From: an uncultured Bacteroidales bacterium
Lineage (GTDB): Bacteria; Bacteroidota; Bacteroidia; Bacteroidales; Paludibacteraceae
Assembly: GCA_944321745.1 (NCBI GenBank)
Contig: CALUML010000010.1
Location: 1 to 35,094 of the forward strand
Length of the DNA: 35,094 nt
Direction: 5' to 3'
Shown: positions 1 to 8,106 of the stretch, in pieces
Layout: every line of letters starts with the position of its first letter
Position numbering within the stretch: the stretch's first letter is position 1
Notes under the pieces: model-generated
Databases searched by the model: none
What the model was told of the DNA's origin: nothing
What the model saw: the letters and a program-made list of their open reading frames with translations, nothing else
Translations under genes and position numbers: made by a program

Positions 1-54
1 AACTTGTCCCGATGCAATCGGGAAGGAGGGGATGTACCCATCCGCGTCAATTGG

Positions 55-186
55 GCAAGAGGCAAGAAGAAGGAAATCTGCGTCCATCCGCGCAATCTGC
101 GGGCAAATAAAACTTGCGTTCATTCGCGCAATTCGCGTCATTCGCGTTCCTCAATTCTCAATATGAAATTTGAAATCTGAAATAAA
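55..186 (+). repeat. Composite intergenic repeat leading into the PspC-family gene
   Basis: Two CAAGARG heptamers (about 55-70) are followed by a CTGCG/TTCGCG-rich quasi-palindromic stretch (79-150) and then by heptads GAAATTT, GAAATCT and GAAATAA (165-186), ending 6 nt before the start codon at 193. The same order and orientation recur before the genes at 16372 (minus) and 33688 (plus). The last 22 bases are identical at all three sites. The very start of the window also holds a 7-bp hairpin, TCCCGAT/ATCGGGA (about 7-23). Confidence 0.75.
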
Positions 187-192
187 ACAGCA

Positions 193-1971
193 ATGAAAAA
201 GACTTTGAACATCAACCTGAACAACGTGGCGTTTATCATCGATGAAGATGCTTACGAGGTGCTGAGGAAGTATCTGGCCGATATTGCCGGGCATTTCCAG
301 GACGACCCGGACCGGGACGACATCATGGCCGACATCGAGGGGCGCATTGCCGAATTGCTGGGTGAACGCCTGCAACGTGGCAAGGAGGTGGTGACGCTGG
401 CCGACGTGCAGGAGGTGGTTGCCATCATGGGGCATCCCAGCCAGTTTGCCGACGATGAGGAACAGCCCGAGACGCAGGCGGCGAAAAAGAAAAAGCGTCC
501 CCGCCGCTTCTACCGCGACCCGGAGGGTGCCGTGCTCGGTGGGGTGTGCGGGGGCATTGCCGCCCGCTTCGGTTGGGACGTGTCGGTGGTGCGTCTGGCT
601 TTGGCGGGCATCACGTTGCTCAGCATGGTGGTGGGAGGCGGGTGGTTCTTCCTGCTGGCCTACTTCCTGTTGTGGATAGTCGCTCCTGCAGCGGTCACAC
701 CCTCGCAACGGCTGGAGATGCAGGGCGAGGAGGTCACGGTGGACAATATCAAGGCCGAGTTCGACAACTGGAAAGCCTACGTGGCGGGCGAGGAATTCAA
801 GCGCAGCACCCGCACGGTGGGGCAGCGCATCGGGCAGGTGCTGGTCGGGGCGCTTAAGGTGTGCCTCGGCGTGGGAGGCGCGTTGCTGGTGGCGGCGGTA
901 GTGTTTGTGGTATTTATCGCGGTAGTGAGTCTGCTGTCCGTGGGCGGTGCGTTGTCTATCGCCGGGTTGGCGGAAGTGTTGCCCGACTTCGTGTGGTCGT
1001 GGCCCGACAATTGGGACGTGGTGCTGTTGCTGGTGGTGTCGGGTTTGCTCCTGGTGGGATGCCCGTTGTTTGCCTTGGTATATGCCTTGGTACGGGGAGC
1101 CTCGGGGCACCGCAGCAAGTCGAAGGTCACCTATTGGGTGGCGTTGTTGCTGTGGCTGGCGGGATTGTTCATGCTCATCGGGGTGCTGCGGGAGAGCCGT
1201 TGGCCTTCGCAGATGCACTTTCATTGGAACAGCGGGACGGCTTTGACAGCCCCCGTGGTGCATCCTGTCGCGCACAGTGTGCAGCAGCAGGAGGCGGACG
1301 AGGAGCCGGTGACCGACCAGTGGCGCGATGTGCCCCCGTTCCGTGCAGTGGACTTGCGGGGCTGCTTCGATGTGGAAATCACGCAGTCGCCCAACCGCAC
1401 GCTCATGGTGAGTGCATCGGACAAGCGGTTGCCCGGCATCGTCACCCGCGTGAGCGGTGATACCTTATATATATGGATGGATGAAGAGGTGAAGGAGAGC
1501 TATACATTCCGCTCGTTCGATGAGGCGCGCGATGCCCTGCGGCGCAACCGGGTGAGCCTGTCCGCCGACTGCATTGAGTCCATCCGTACCGAAGGCGTGG
1601 CGCGCATCGTGGGCACGACCCCCTTGAAAGGCAGGAATCTTCGTCTGCATGTGGAAGGCATGTCGAAGGTGGATTTGCAGTTGGACATGAAGCAGACTGT
1701 CGGGGTGCACGTGGAAGGCATGGGCAGCATGAACCTGAGGGGTCGTTGCGAGCGGACCGACTTGTACGTGGAGGGCATGTCCACGCTCGATGCCGAAGGT
1801 TTGCAGGCTACCCACGCCCGTTTGCGTAGCGAGGGCATTTGTCACCTTAAGGCCTACGCCACCGGGAGCGTGGATGCCCGCGCCGAGGGTATGGGCAAAA
1901 TCGTGTGTTACGGCAAACCGGAGCAAGTGACCGTGGCCGAGGACGGCCTGGCTCGGGTGAAGGTAAAGTAG
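193..1971 (+). CDS. PspC-domain membrane protein with C-terminal GIN (DUF2807-like) domain
   Basis: This 592-residue protein is most likely an inner-membrane envelope-stress or adhesin-like protein. Residues 1-90 are a conserved-looking cytoplasmic N-terminus rich in acidic residues. Residues about 104-167 form a PspC domain, with a basic RRFYRD start, VLGGVCGGIA, and a hydrophobic helix ending WIVAPAA. Further membrane helices lie at about 215-250, 275-300 and 310-330. From about residue 380 a GIN-type beta-helical domain begins; its turns carry repeated (V/S/A)EGM/EGI motifs, each about 20 residues apart. In Bacteroidota such genes often follow a PadR-type regulator, which would lie outside this window. 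The start at 193 is preceded by a repeat rather than a recognisable promoter. PspC and GIN calls are by motif; the biological role is not known. Confidence 0.85.
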   Translation: MKKTLNINLNNVAFIIDEDAYEVLRKYLADIAGHFQDDPDRDDIMADIEGRIAELLGERLQRGKEVVTLADVQEVVAIMGHPSQFADDEEQPETQAAKKKKRPRRFYRDPEGAVLGGVCGGIAARFGWDVSVVRLALAGITLLSMVVGGGWFFLLAYFLLWIVAPAAVTPSQRLEMQGEEVTVDNIKAEFDNWKAYVAGEEFKRSTRTVGQRIGQVLVGALKVCLGVGGALLVAAVVFVVFIAVVSLLSVGGALSIAGLAEVLPDFVWSWPDNWDVVLLLVVSGLLLVGCPLFALVYALVRGASGHRSKSKVTYWVALLLWLAGLFMLIGVLRESRWPSQMHFHWNSGTALTAPVVHPVAHSVQQQEADEEPVTDQWRDVPPFRAVDLRGCFDVEITQSPNRTLMVSASDKRLPGIVTRVSGDTLYIWMDEEVKESYTFRSFDEARDALRRNRVSLSADCIESIRTEGVARIVGTTPLKGRNLRLHVEGMSKVDLQLDMKQTVGVHVEGMGSMNLRGRCERTDLYVEGMSTLDAEGLQATHARLRSEGICHLKAYATGSVDARAEGMGKIVCYGKPEQVTVAEDGLARVKVK

Positions 1972-2506
1972 CCGGTGAATGGCAAGAGGCAAGAAGAAAA
2001 TGCAAGGAGTGCGAAGGGTGCTAAGGATGGATTATGGTCGACAGTCAACGGTCTACTGGCGCATCAATTCCTTTGCGCCCTTTGCGGTTAAGTGAGAACA
2101 CAATTTGTTGCAAGATTAGGCAAATAAGCGATCTGTTCGTTCTTTGTTTATGCACCTCCGGTATTTTGTATCACTTCTTCTGCCTTTAGGACTCCCCGTT
2201 GTACTGGTACTTCCGTCCCCTCTTGCTTTCTCGAAGGGGGCGAATCTTGTCTCGTCCTTAAGGTTTACACTAAAGCCTTTGTGTTACGATATTTCAAGTT
2301 GAACCTATCGCTAACACTTCTCTCTACAGAGGAGTGTTGCTTCATTGTCAACCATGGAGTGGCGTCAACAAATGATTTTTGTTCAGTGACTATAGAAAGC
2401 CGAGCGGGGAGCTATATCTTCACAATTTGTTGAAAATAACATCCGCTATAATCCGTGCAATCCCGTACAATCCGTATTGCCCGCACACTCCATCTGCCCC
2501 CCCCCC
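1972..2506. other. Gene-free stretch with hairpin and homopolymer
   Basis: No credible gene is seen. It holds two CAAGARG heptamers right after the upstream stop (about 1983-1996) and an 11-bp near-perfect stem with a 4-nt loop at 2313-2338 (ACACTTCTCT against AGAGGAGTGT) without a clear U-run. At 2497-2507 there is a run of eleven C. Read on the minus strand, this places a G-run immediately after the TAG stop of the gene ending at 2507. The rest is unassigned. Confidence 0.6.
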
Positions 2507-4552
2507 CTAAAACTTCCATCTTACCAAGGCTCTCACGGTGGTGCGGCGGTTACCGGGTGTGCGGTCGCGACCCGTGCCTACCTCTGTGCGGCCATCGGCG
2601 TAGACGGTTTGTGCAACCTTGAGCCACACGGTGAGGCAGTCCAGCAGGTCGTACTTGGCGTTCAGGTAGTAGCGGCTTCCCAGGCCGTAGTTCATCGGGA
2701 TGGAGAAGGCATGTAGCACATCGCGCTCGTAGCAGTAGATGCGGTTGTCGTAGTCGCGGGCATCGAAGAACTGGTAGCGGAAGTCGAGGCGGAGCGGGAT
2801 GTGGGCAAAGGTGTAGGACACGTCCTGCACCGCCGACACGCCATACGTCCACGCCGCATCTGCCCGGCGCGACAGATTGCCGTAGAGCAGGGTCTGGAAG
2901 CGGAAGCGGCCATAGGTGCGGTCGAGCACGTAGCGGAGTTGCCATTGGTCGCGCATCACCAGTTCCTCCGTGGGGCGCGTTGTGCGGGTGTCGGCAGCCT
3001 GGCGCAGCCTTCCCCGGACCCGCCAGTACATCCGCCAGTCGGATTGTGGCTGGTACTCCACGTGTAGCAGGCATTCCGTGCCTGTGGAGGGCGACGGCAC
3101 GCCGTACCTCGGCCACGGGTAGCGGCACAAGTCCACGTAGCCCGACATCCGCCATCTGCGGAACGGCTGCACTTCCACCCCCATATACACCCCGTGTTCG
3201 TTCATGCACCGGGAGGTAGTCTGGCTGAACATGCGGGCAAAGAACGTGTCATAGCGTGGCGACAGGTAGCGGTGCTGCACCACCAGTCCCAGGCGTGGTG
3301 TGGGGTTCACGCTGAAGCCGTTGACCGTGGCGGCTGCCCGCCCGCGGGTCATGGCCGTCTCGCCGTACACGTGCAGTTTGCCCAGCCGGAAACGGTAATG
3401 CAGCCCGGCGGTGGTTTGCCGGTCGCCCCGGAAGTACGTGCCGTTGTAAAGCATCGGCACGGGTTGCAGGACGTGACTCAAGCGGGTGTGCAGGGCGGTG
3501 GCCCCTACTTGCAGCCGTCCGTGCGTGTAGGTGACGTTGCCACCTGCCACCTGCTGGCGCACGGCATGCCGACGGCTCCGCTCTGTGGCTGTGCGATGCA
3601 GCCCCGTACGGGTGATGGAAGGGAACGAACCGCCCGCCGTGTCGCCGTCTATCTTCTTGTGGGAATAAAAGGCCGTCAAGTCAAAGTCGCCCAGCCGCAC
3701 CGTGGCTCCAGCACCGCGGAAGAAGTTGTATTCGTCTGCTGAACCCGACCTGCGCAGTCCGGAAGGAGGCCGATTGGTGTTCAGCACCTCCGCCGACTTG
3801 CCCAGACTGAACCCCGTGCGCACCACCAGTCCCTCGCCGAAAGCCGCCCGGTAGTCGCCCAGCACCAGGTTGTGGAGCACCCCCATGCCACTCACCTGGG
3901 CGTAGGCCGAATAAAAGTCATACCCTTTTTTATTTATCAGAAACGGCTCCCCCGCATCCTTTTCCATGGTCAGCCCCGCCCAAATGCGGTCCTTGTAATG
4001 GAAGCGGTATTTCAGCTGGTGATGCAGGGGCGATCCCTCATAGGCACGTTCCTCCCCCTCGGCAACCCGATAACCATCCGCCCGCTCCACATTACCCCCG
4101 AAACGGGCATATAGTTCGTGCCGTCCGTACCGCCATACCTCGCGTGCATAAAGCTTGTCGGGCTTGCGCTCCCCTGGCTCTACTACTACGAACGGCAGCA
4201 AGCGGCGGATGCTTTCCTCGTCCATGCCCTCCACTAGGCGCAGTTCGTACACCGTCTGCATGTCGCCATACATATATAAGTAGTATAAGAGATTTTCCAC
4301 CTGGATATCCGAGAGGAAGAAAAGCGACTCCAACTGTTCGCGGGTAGCCGTGTTCAGATTGAGCGGCGACTGTGCCCGTTCGTACAAATCGTCGTAATAA
4401 GAGGAATAATCCACCTCGTCCTCTTCCTCGTTCCCTTCAGCCAGTTGGGAGAGGATGTCCTCGATGATATCCTCCACCCGCCCTTCCATCGGACTTTGAG
4501 CCGAAGCGAAGAAGCCGACCAGGCAAAATATGAAAGGCAAAAGGCGATGCAC
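2507..4552 (-). CDS. Helix-hairpin-helix domain protein with predicted outer-membrane barrel
   Basis: This 681-residue protein has a signal peptide (about residues 1-18, ending ASAQS). An acidic segment (about 25-55) is followed by a ComEA-like helix-hairpin-helix region (about 62-135). That region contains LNLNTATREQLESLFFLS and a second HhH-like turn, VEGMDEESIRRLLPF. The remaining roughly 500 residues alternate short aromatic beta-strands typical of outer-membrane barrels and end in VRWKF. HhH-plus-barrel proteins of this size are common in Bacteroidales and have no established function; the HhH here is unlikely to bind DNA if the protein is exported. It is the last gene of an apparent operon with the barrel protein (28-nt gap) and the rhomboid protease upstream. 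The TAG stop is followed directly by a G-run on the coding strand. Confidence 0.8.
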   Translation of the reverse strand: MHRLLPFIFCLVGFFASAQSPMEGRVEDIIEDILSQLAEGNEEEDEVDYSSYYDDLYERAQSPLNLNTATREQLESLFFLSDIQVENLLYYLYMYGDMQTVYELRLVEGMDEESIRRLLPFVVVEPGERKPDKLYAREVWRYGRHELYARFGGNVERADGYRVAEGEERAYEGSPLHHQLKYRFHYKDRIWAGLTMEKDAGEPFLINKKGYDFYSAYAQVSGMGVLHNLVLGDYRAAFGEGLVVRTGFSLGKSAEVLNTNRPPSGLRRSGSADEYNFFRGAGATVRLGDFDLTAFYSHKKIDGDTAGGSFPSITRTGLHRTATERSRRHAVRQQVAGGNVTYTHGRLQVGATALHTRLSHVLQPVPMLYNGTYFRGDRQTTAGLHYRFRLGKLHVYGETAMTRGRAAATVNGFSVNPTPRLGLVVQHRYLSPRYDTFFARMFSQTTSRCMNEHGVYMGVEVQPFRRWRMSGYVDLCRYPWPRYGVPSPSTGTECLLHVEYQPQSDWRMYWRVRGRLRQAADTRTTRPTEELVMRDQWQLRYVLDRTYGRFRFQTLLYGNLSRRADAAWTYGVSAVQDVSYTFAHIPLRLDFRYQFFDARDYDNRIYCYERDVLHAFSIPMNYGLGSRYYLNAKYDLLDCLTVWLKVAQTVYADGRTEVGTGRDRTPGNRRTTVRALVRWKF

Positions 4553-4580
4553 GGGCAGAGATTTAGGGGGAATGTAAAGT

Positions 4581-5432
4581 TCACTTCAAGGGAGCGTTGG
4601 GGGTCAATGCATAATGCAAGGTAATTTTGGCGGTCAGCCCCAGCACGGGGTTTAATTCACAGTCCAGGTCGGCACTGTAGTCGGACACCCGCGCGGCAAA
4701 GCCCAGGCAAGGCACAAAGATGCGCCCTGTGGCATATCCGCCCGCCTTCACCCGGATGTGTCCCAGCATAGAGTACTCCAACCCGGTGGCAAAACGGTAT
4801 CGGCTGCTAATTTCCTTGTCTGCCTGCGTGCGCCACACCAGTTCAGGCAGGATGTAAAAGGCCGTGCCCAGGCTGTAGACCGATGGCAGGCGTTTTGTCG
4901 TCAGCTCCATACGCAGGTTGTTTTGAAAAGGATTGAACGTGCTGAAGCCGATAACCAGCCGATCTACCAGCCGCAACGACAACCCGATGCGTCCCAGCAA
5001 CGCCCCTTGATATCGCCCCGTGGCTGCTACATAGGCCATGTAATAGTCAAAGCCCAGCCCTAAGGCAAATTTGCCGCCGAAGTCGCGTGCCACATCGATG
5101 CCCATCAGCATGTCATGGTACAGCGAGTAACCGAAATGGGAAAACGAAGCCCCCACGTTGACATAGGGAGTGGCGAAGCCTGCCTGTATGCTCTTGGTGG
5201 ATAGTTCCTTCAGCAGATAGCGGTTCTCGTAGGCCACAGATAAGTCTACCGGGCGGATGTAGCCCAACATGGCAGGGTTGTGGAAAGCATTCCACGACGC
5301 ATCATCGGCCACTGCCGTTTGTGCCACCGACCGGGCCGACGGCACCACATGAGCCACCTGCCCCCGTGCCGCAAAGCAAAAGGAGAAAAAGAAGAGGAAG
5401 AGAGAGAAATAAGAAAGTGTCCGGTTGTTCAT
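4581..5432 (-). CDS. PorV/PorQ-like outer-membrane barrel protein
   Basis: This 283-residue protein has an N-terminal signal peptide (hydrophobic to about residue 24, ARGQ). The mature start contains SARSVAQTAVADDASWNAF and HNPAMLG, which resemble the N-terminal hatch of PorV/PorQ/FadL-like barrels (a conserved NPA near the start). The rest is amphipathic beta-strand and the protein ends in TLHYALTP. In type IX secretion systems PorQ- and PorV-like proteins act at the outer membrane, but this one could equally be an unrelated barrel. It sits 21 nt after the rhomboid gene and 28 nt before the HhH-barrel gene, so the three are probably cotranscribed. Membrane location is fairly secure; the family name is tentative. 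Confidence 0.65.
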   Translation of the reverse strand: MNNRTLSYFSLFLFFFSFCFAARGQVAHVVPSARSVAQTAVADDASWNAFHNPAMLGYIRPVDLSVAYENRYLLKELSTKSIQAGFATPYVNVGASFSHFGYSLYHDMLMGIDVARDFGGKFALGLGFDYYMAYVAATGRYQGALLGRIGLSLRLVDRLVIGFSTFNPFQNNLRMELTTKRLPSVYSLGTAFYILPELVWRTQADKEISSRYRFATGLEYSMLGHIRVKAGGYATGRIFVPCLGFAARVSDYSADLDCELNPVLGLTAKITLHYALTPNAPLK

Positions 5433-5453
5433 GGTCCTTGGGTTCTTTGGAGT

Positions 5454-6089
5454 TCACTTTTCCTTGTACACATAATACCCCAGTACCACCAGCGGAACAG
5501 CCATGAGGACAATAAATAGCAGGTTGTTGCTTAGGGTGGCGGGCCAGAAGGCGATGGCCAGCACGAAGCCTACCAACGCCCCGCCCAGGTGCGCTGCATG
5601 CCCCACGTTACCCAGCGTGCGCCGCATGCCATAAATGGAATAGGCCAAGTAGGCAATGGCGAATATCCAGCCCGGGATGGGAATGGGGATGAACATGATC
5701 ATGATGCCTATGTGCGGGTCGAGCGCGATGGCTCCGAACAACACGCCGCTCACCCCGCCGGATGCCCCGATGGCCGAATAATAGGGCTGCCGCCGGTACA
5801 TGAACAGCGACAGCAGGCTGCCGCCCAGGATAGCTCCGAGATATATCAGCAGGAAACGAGGCGTGCCCAAGAAGCGTTCCAACGTCGGGGCGAAGAAATA
5901 AAGTGTCAGCATGTTGAACAGCAGATGCATCCAGTCGGCATGGAGCAAGGCAGAGGTCACCAGCCGCTCCCACTGCCGCCGCTCCAGCACGTCGTACACG
6001 CAGAACTTCAAACGGTCGAACACCCGTGGGTTGCCGAACCCCACAATGCTCACCACCACCGTGACTGCTATGATGAGAAGGGTTGTCAT
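5454..6089 (-). CDS. Rhomboid-family intramembrane serine protease
   Basis: This 211-residue integral membrane protein has about six hydrophobic segments. The rhomboid signatures are present: HLLFN at residues 55-59 (the His/Asn of the oxyanion region), GASGGVSG at about 108-115 supplying the nucleophilic Ser (Ser110 in GASG is my first choice; Ser114 in the overlapping GVSG is an alternative), and the catalytic His in AHLGG (His167). A short proline/isoleucine-rich stretch (about 134-139) precedes a late helix. Such proteases cleave transmembrane segments of substrate proteins in the inner membrane. It is the first gene of an apparent three-gene operon with two outer-membrane barrel proteins, and a promoter is visible upstream. 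Substrate unknown. Confidence 0.92.
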   Translation of the reverse strand: MTTLLIIAVTVVVSIVGFGNPRVFDRLKFCVYDVLERRQWERLVTSALLHADWMHLLFNMLTLYFFAPTLERFLGTPRFLLIYLGAILGGSLLSLFMYRRQPYYSAIGASGGVSGVLFGAIALDPHIGIMIMFIPIPIPGWIFAIAYLAYSIYGMRRTLGNVGHAAHLGGALVGFVLAIAFWPATLSNNLLFIVLMAVPLVVLGYYVYKEK

Positions 6090-6115
6090 ACGCAGTTGTC
6101 TGTTTTATTGCACGG

Positions 6116-6147
6116 CAAAGATAAGACAAACCCCGTAACCGCACAAA
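6116..6147 (-). promoter_or_regulatory. Bacteroidota-type promoter for the rhomboid operon
   Basis: On the minus strand TTTG (6144-6147) lies 20 nt upstream of TATCTTTG (6116-6123), matching the Bacteroidota -33/-7 consensus. The start codon follows 26 nt downstream of the -7 element. Confidence 0.7.
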
Positions 6148-6172
6148 CAAAAGGCGTTCACACCATGCAACA

Positions 6173-6208
6173 CGAGGGTGCGCCCCATACCATGCGGACA
6201 CACCCTCG
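6173..6208 (-). terminator. Hairpin downstream of trpB2, possible terminator
   Basis: An 8-bp perfect stem (CGAGGGTG at 6173-6180 with CACCCTCG at 6201-6208) lies 26 nt past the trpB2 stop. It has no U-run on the minus strand, so it is only a candidate terminator or repeat. Confidence 0.35.
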
Positions 6209-6234
6209 CATCATCACATTGGCACATCAGCGCA

Positions 6235-7602
6235 TCATCCTATTATCCGCTCCAGCCCTTCTATGTTCTGGCGGATTTCCTCGTCGGGCAACTGGTAGTT
6301 CTGCAAGTCGCCGGAGAGGTAGCGGTCATAGGCCGACATGTCGATGAGGCCGTGGCCGGAGAGGTTGAACAGGATGACCTTCGGTGTGCCCTCCTCCTTC
6401 GCCTTCAGGGCCTCGGCGACGGTGGCGGCAATGGCGTGTGCCGACTCGGGGGCGGGCACGATGCCCTCTGTGCGAGCGAAGAGCACGCCTGCCTGGAACG
6501 AGTCGAGCTGCTTGATGTCCACCGCCTCCATGTAGCCGTCCTTCATCAGCTGGCTCACGATGGTGCCTGCCCCGTGGTAGCGCAGCCCGCCGGCGTGGAT
6601 ATGCGCAGGAGCGAACGTGTGGCCCAGCGTGAACATGGGTAGCAGGGGCGTGTAACCCGCCTCGTCACCGAAGTCGTATTGGAACACACCGCGTGTGAGC
6701 TTGGGGCATGAGGCCGGTTCGGCCGCCACGAAACGCGTGGCCCGTCCTTCCAGTATCGTATGGCGCATGAAGGGGAACGATATGCCACTGAAGTTCGACC
6801 CTCCCCCGAAGCAGCCAATCACCACATCGGGATATTCGCCCGCCATCTCCATCTGCCGCTCGGCTTCCAGCCCGATAATGGTCTGGTGCAAGGCCACGTG
6901 GTTCATCACGCTGCCAAGGGTATATTTACAATGCGGCACCGTCTGCGCCAGCTCGATGGCCTCGGAGATGGCCGTGCCCAGGCTGCCCTGGTACGTGGGG
7001 TTTTCGGTCAATATCTTGCGCCCCGCCTTGGTGGACATGCTGGGCGAGGCCACCACCTGCGCCCCCCACGTCTGCATGAGCGAGCGGCGGTAAGGCTTCT
7101 GCTCGTAGCTCACCTTCACCATGTACACGGCCAGCTCCAGGCCGAACACCCGCGCGGCATAAGCCAATGCCGTGCCCCACTGGCCCGCCCCGGTCTCGGT
7201 GGTGATGTTGGTCAGCCCCTCGCGTTTGCAGTAATAGGCCTGCGCCAGAGCGGAGTTGAGCTTGTGCGACCCCACGGGGCTCACACTCTCGTTCTTGAAG
7301 TAGATGTGCGCCGGTGTGTCGAGTGCCCGTTCCAGCCCGTAAGCCCGCACCAGGGGGGTGGAGCGGTACGCCTTGTACTGCTCGCGCACCTCGTCCGGGA
7401 TGTCAATCCAGCGGTCGGTCGTGTTCATCTCCTGGCGCGAAGCCTCTTCCGAGAATATGGGGAAGAGGTCCTCCGCCCGCAAAGGCTGCTTGGTGGCGGG
7501 ATGGAGCATCGGCATGGGCTTTACCGGCATATCGGCCACGATGTTGTACCACAGGCGGGGGATGTCCCGCTCTTCGAGGAAAAATCTTTTCTGTCGTTCC
7601 AT
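6235..7602 (-). CDS. trpB2: TrpB2-type tryptophan synthase beta chain (PLP enzyme)
   Basis: This 455-residue cytoplasmic PLP enzyme converts indole and serine to tryptophan. The length and the N-terminal extension before the fold (IPRLWYNIVADMP...) are typical of the TrpB2 class rather than the roughly 400-residue TrpB1. The PLP-binding lysine is Lys114 in GSHKLNSA. The ETGAGQWG loop (about 135-143), PHCKYTLGSVMNH and the phosphate-binding GGGSNFSG (about 270) are all visible. There is no trpA or other trp gene beside it. TrpB2 is thought to act as an indole-salvage enzyme or as partner of a divergent TrpA. Regulation is unusually clear: upstream lie a promoter, a Trp-codon leader peptide and an intrinsic terminator, which supports a true role in tryptophan supply. 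Confidence 0.95.
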   Translation of the reverse strand: MERQKRFFLEERDIPRLWYNIVADMPVKPMPMLHPATKQPLRAEDLFPIFSEEASRQEMNTTDRWIDIPDEVREQYKAYRSTPLVRAYGLERALDTPAHIYFKNESVSPVGSHKLNSALAQAYYCKREGLTNITTETGAGQWGTALAYAARVFGLELAVYMVKVSYEQKPYRRSLMQTWGAQVVASPSMSTKAGRKILTENPTYQGSLGTAISEAIELAQTVPHCKYTLGSVMNHVALHQTIIGLEAERQMEMAGEYPDVVIGCFGGGSNFSGISFPFMRHTILEGRATRFVAAEPASCPKLTRGVFQYDFGDEAGYTPLLPMFTLGHTFAPAHIHAGGLRYHGAGTIVSQLMKDGYMEAVDIKQLDSFQAGVLFARTEGIVPAPESAHAIAATVAEALKAKEEGTPKVILFNLSGHGLIDMSAYDRYLSGDLQNYQLPDEEIRQNIEGLERIIG

Positions 7603-7679
7603 ACTTGTAAGAATTATGAATAGTTAGTAAATGAAATGCGTTGAATGTTCCACCCGCTTGCCCGTGTGTTTCGGCGGGA

Positions 7680-7723
7680 TAAAAACAAAGCGGCCTGTCG
7701 TTTTGGTAAACAACAGGCCGCTT
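7680..7723 (-). terminator. Leader terminator of the trpB2 attenuator
   Basis: A perfect 11-bp stem (AAGCGGCCTGT at 7688-7698 with its complement at 7713-7723) has a 14-nt loop that can form four further pairs (GTTT/AAAC). On the minus strand it is followed at once by TTTGTTTTTA. This intrinsic terminator lies between the leader peptide and the trpB2 start, about 78 nt upstream of the ATG. It would stop transcription unless its first arm is sequestered. CGGCC in that arm (7716-7720) can pair with GGCUG in the leader (7760-7764). Confidence 0.88.
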
Positions 7724-7746
7724 GCTGATGATGCTGCTATCACAGT

Positions 7747-7818
7747 GCTATACACACGCCAGCCGTGCCCAATCGTTTACCACCATCGAGCATTGCCAAC
7801 GCCAAGAATATGTATAGC
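7747..7818 (-). promoter_or_regulatory. Leader RNA stem 1:2 of the trpB2 attenuator
   Basis: On the minus strand GCUAUACAUAU (7808-7818) pairs along 11 positions, including two G-U pairs, with GUGUGUAUAGC (7747-7757). The first arm lies in codons 5-8 of the leader peptide, just before the first Trp codons. The second arm overlaps the leader stop codon. A ribosome stalled at Trp codons 10 and 12 would cover arm 1, and one that finishes at the stop would cover arm 2. This is the geometry expected for ribosome-mediated attenuation. The pairing is seen; the regulation is inferred. Confidence 0.7.
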
Positions 7819-7831
7819 TGAAATGTGCCAT
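7748..7831 (-). CDS. Trp leader peptide (27 aa)
   Basis: A 27-codon ORF begins about 18 nt downstream of a promoter -7 element and ends in TAG. It encodes Trp at residues 10, 12 and 21 (WRW core), plus Tyr at 6 and 8 and Phe at 4. Three Trp in 27 residues, placed between a promoter and a terminator upstream of a tryptophan synthase gene, is strong evidence for a regulatory leader peptide. I recall a comparative-genomics RNA class in Bacteroidota called Bacteroid-trp that fits this description; membership was not tested. The peptide is not expected to have a function of its own. Confidence 0.85.
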   Translation of the reverse strand: MAHFSYTYSWRWQCSMVVNDWARLACV

Positions 7832-7848
7832 GTTTTGTGATTCTGTTG

Positions 7849-7879
7849 CAAAGGTAGGGATATTTTTTAATAAACAAAA
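7849..7879 (-). promoter_or_regulatory. Promoter of the trpB2 leader
   Basis: TTTTG (7875-7879, minus strand) and TACCTTTG (7849-7856) are separated by 18 nt, a close match to the Bacteroidota consensus. The leader peptide ATG follows the -7 element by 17 nt, so the transcript would have a very short 5' end before the peptide. Confidence 0.8.
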
Positions 7880-7958
7880 CAATCCGGCGAAAAATCATCG
7901 TATTTTTCTCGAAACATGCCGATAAGTTTCCTTGTTCCTGCTGACAGGTTTTTGTTTT

Positions 7959-8034
7959 TGCTCACGATTGGGGAAACATCTGCCCGGAAAAGGAAAAACA
8001 TCTGCTCACAATTGGGAAAACATTTGCCGGGAAA
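7959..8034. repeat. Two-copy imperfect direct repeat, 44-nt period
   Basis: The 32-nt segments 7959-7990 and 8003-8034 align with only a few substitutions (both start TGCTCAC and contain ATTGGG followed by AAACAT). They lie between the trpB2 promoter and the 3' end of the upstream pseudogene. No coding or binding function is visible. Confidence 0.65.
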
Positions 8035-8037
8035 CAG

Positions 8038-8082
8038 AAAAAATGAAAGAACGGCTTGCCGCACCGCATGGCGACAAGCCGT
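8038..8082 (-). terminator. Probable terminator after the broken paralogue
   Basis: ACGGCTTG (8051-8058) pairs with CAAGCCGT (8075-8082). On the minus strand the stem is followed by TCTTTCATTTTTTC, a T-rich tail. It lies 25 nt past the stop at 8107. Confidence 0.6.
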
Positions 8083-8106
8083 CCATCATATTCCTTAAGG
8101 TGTCCG

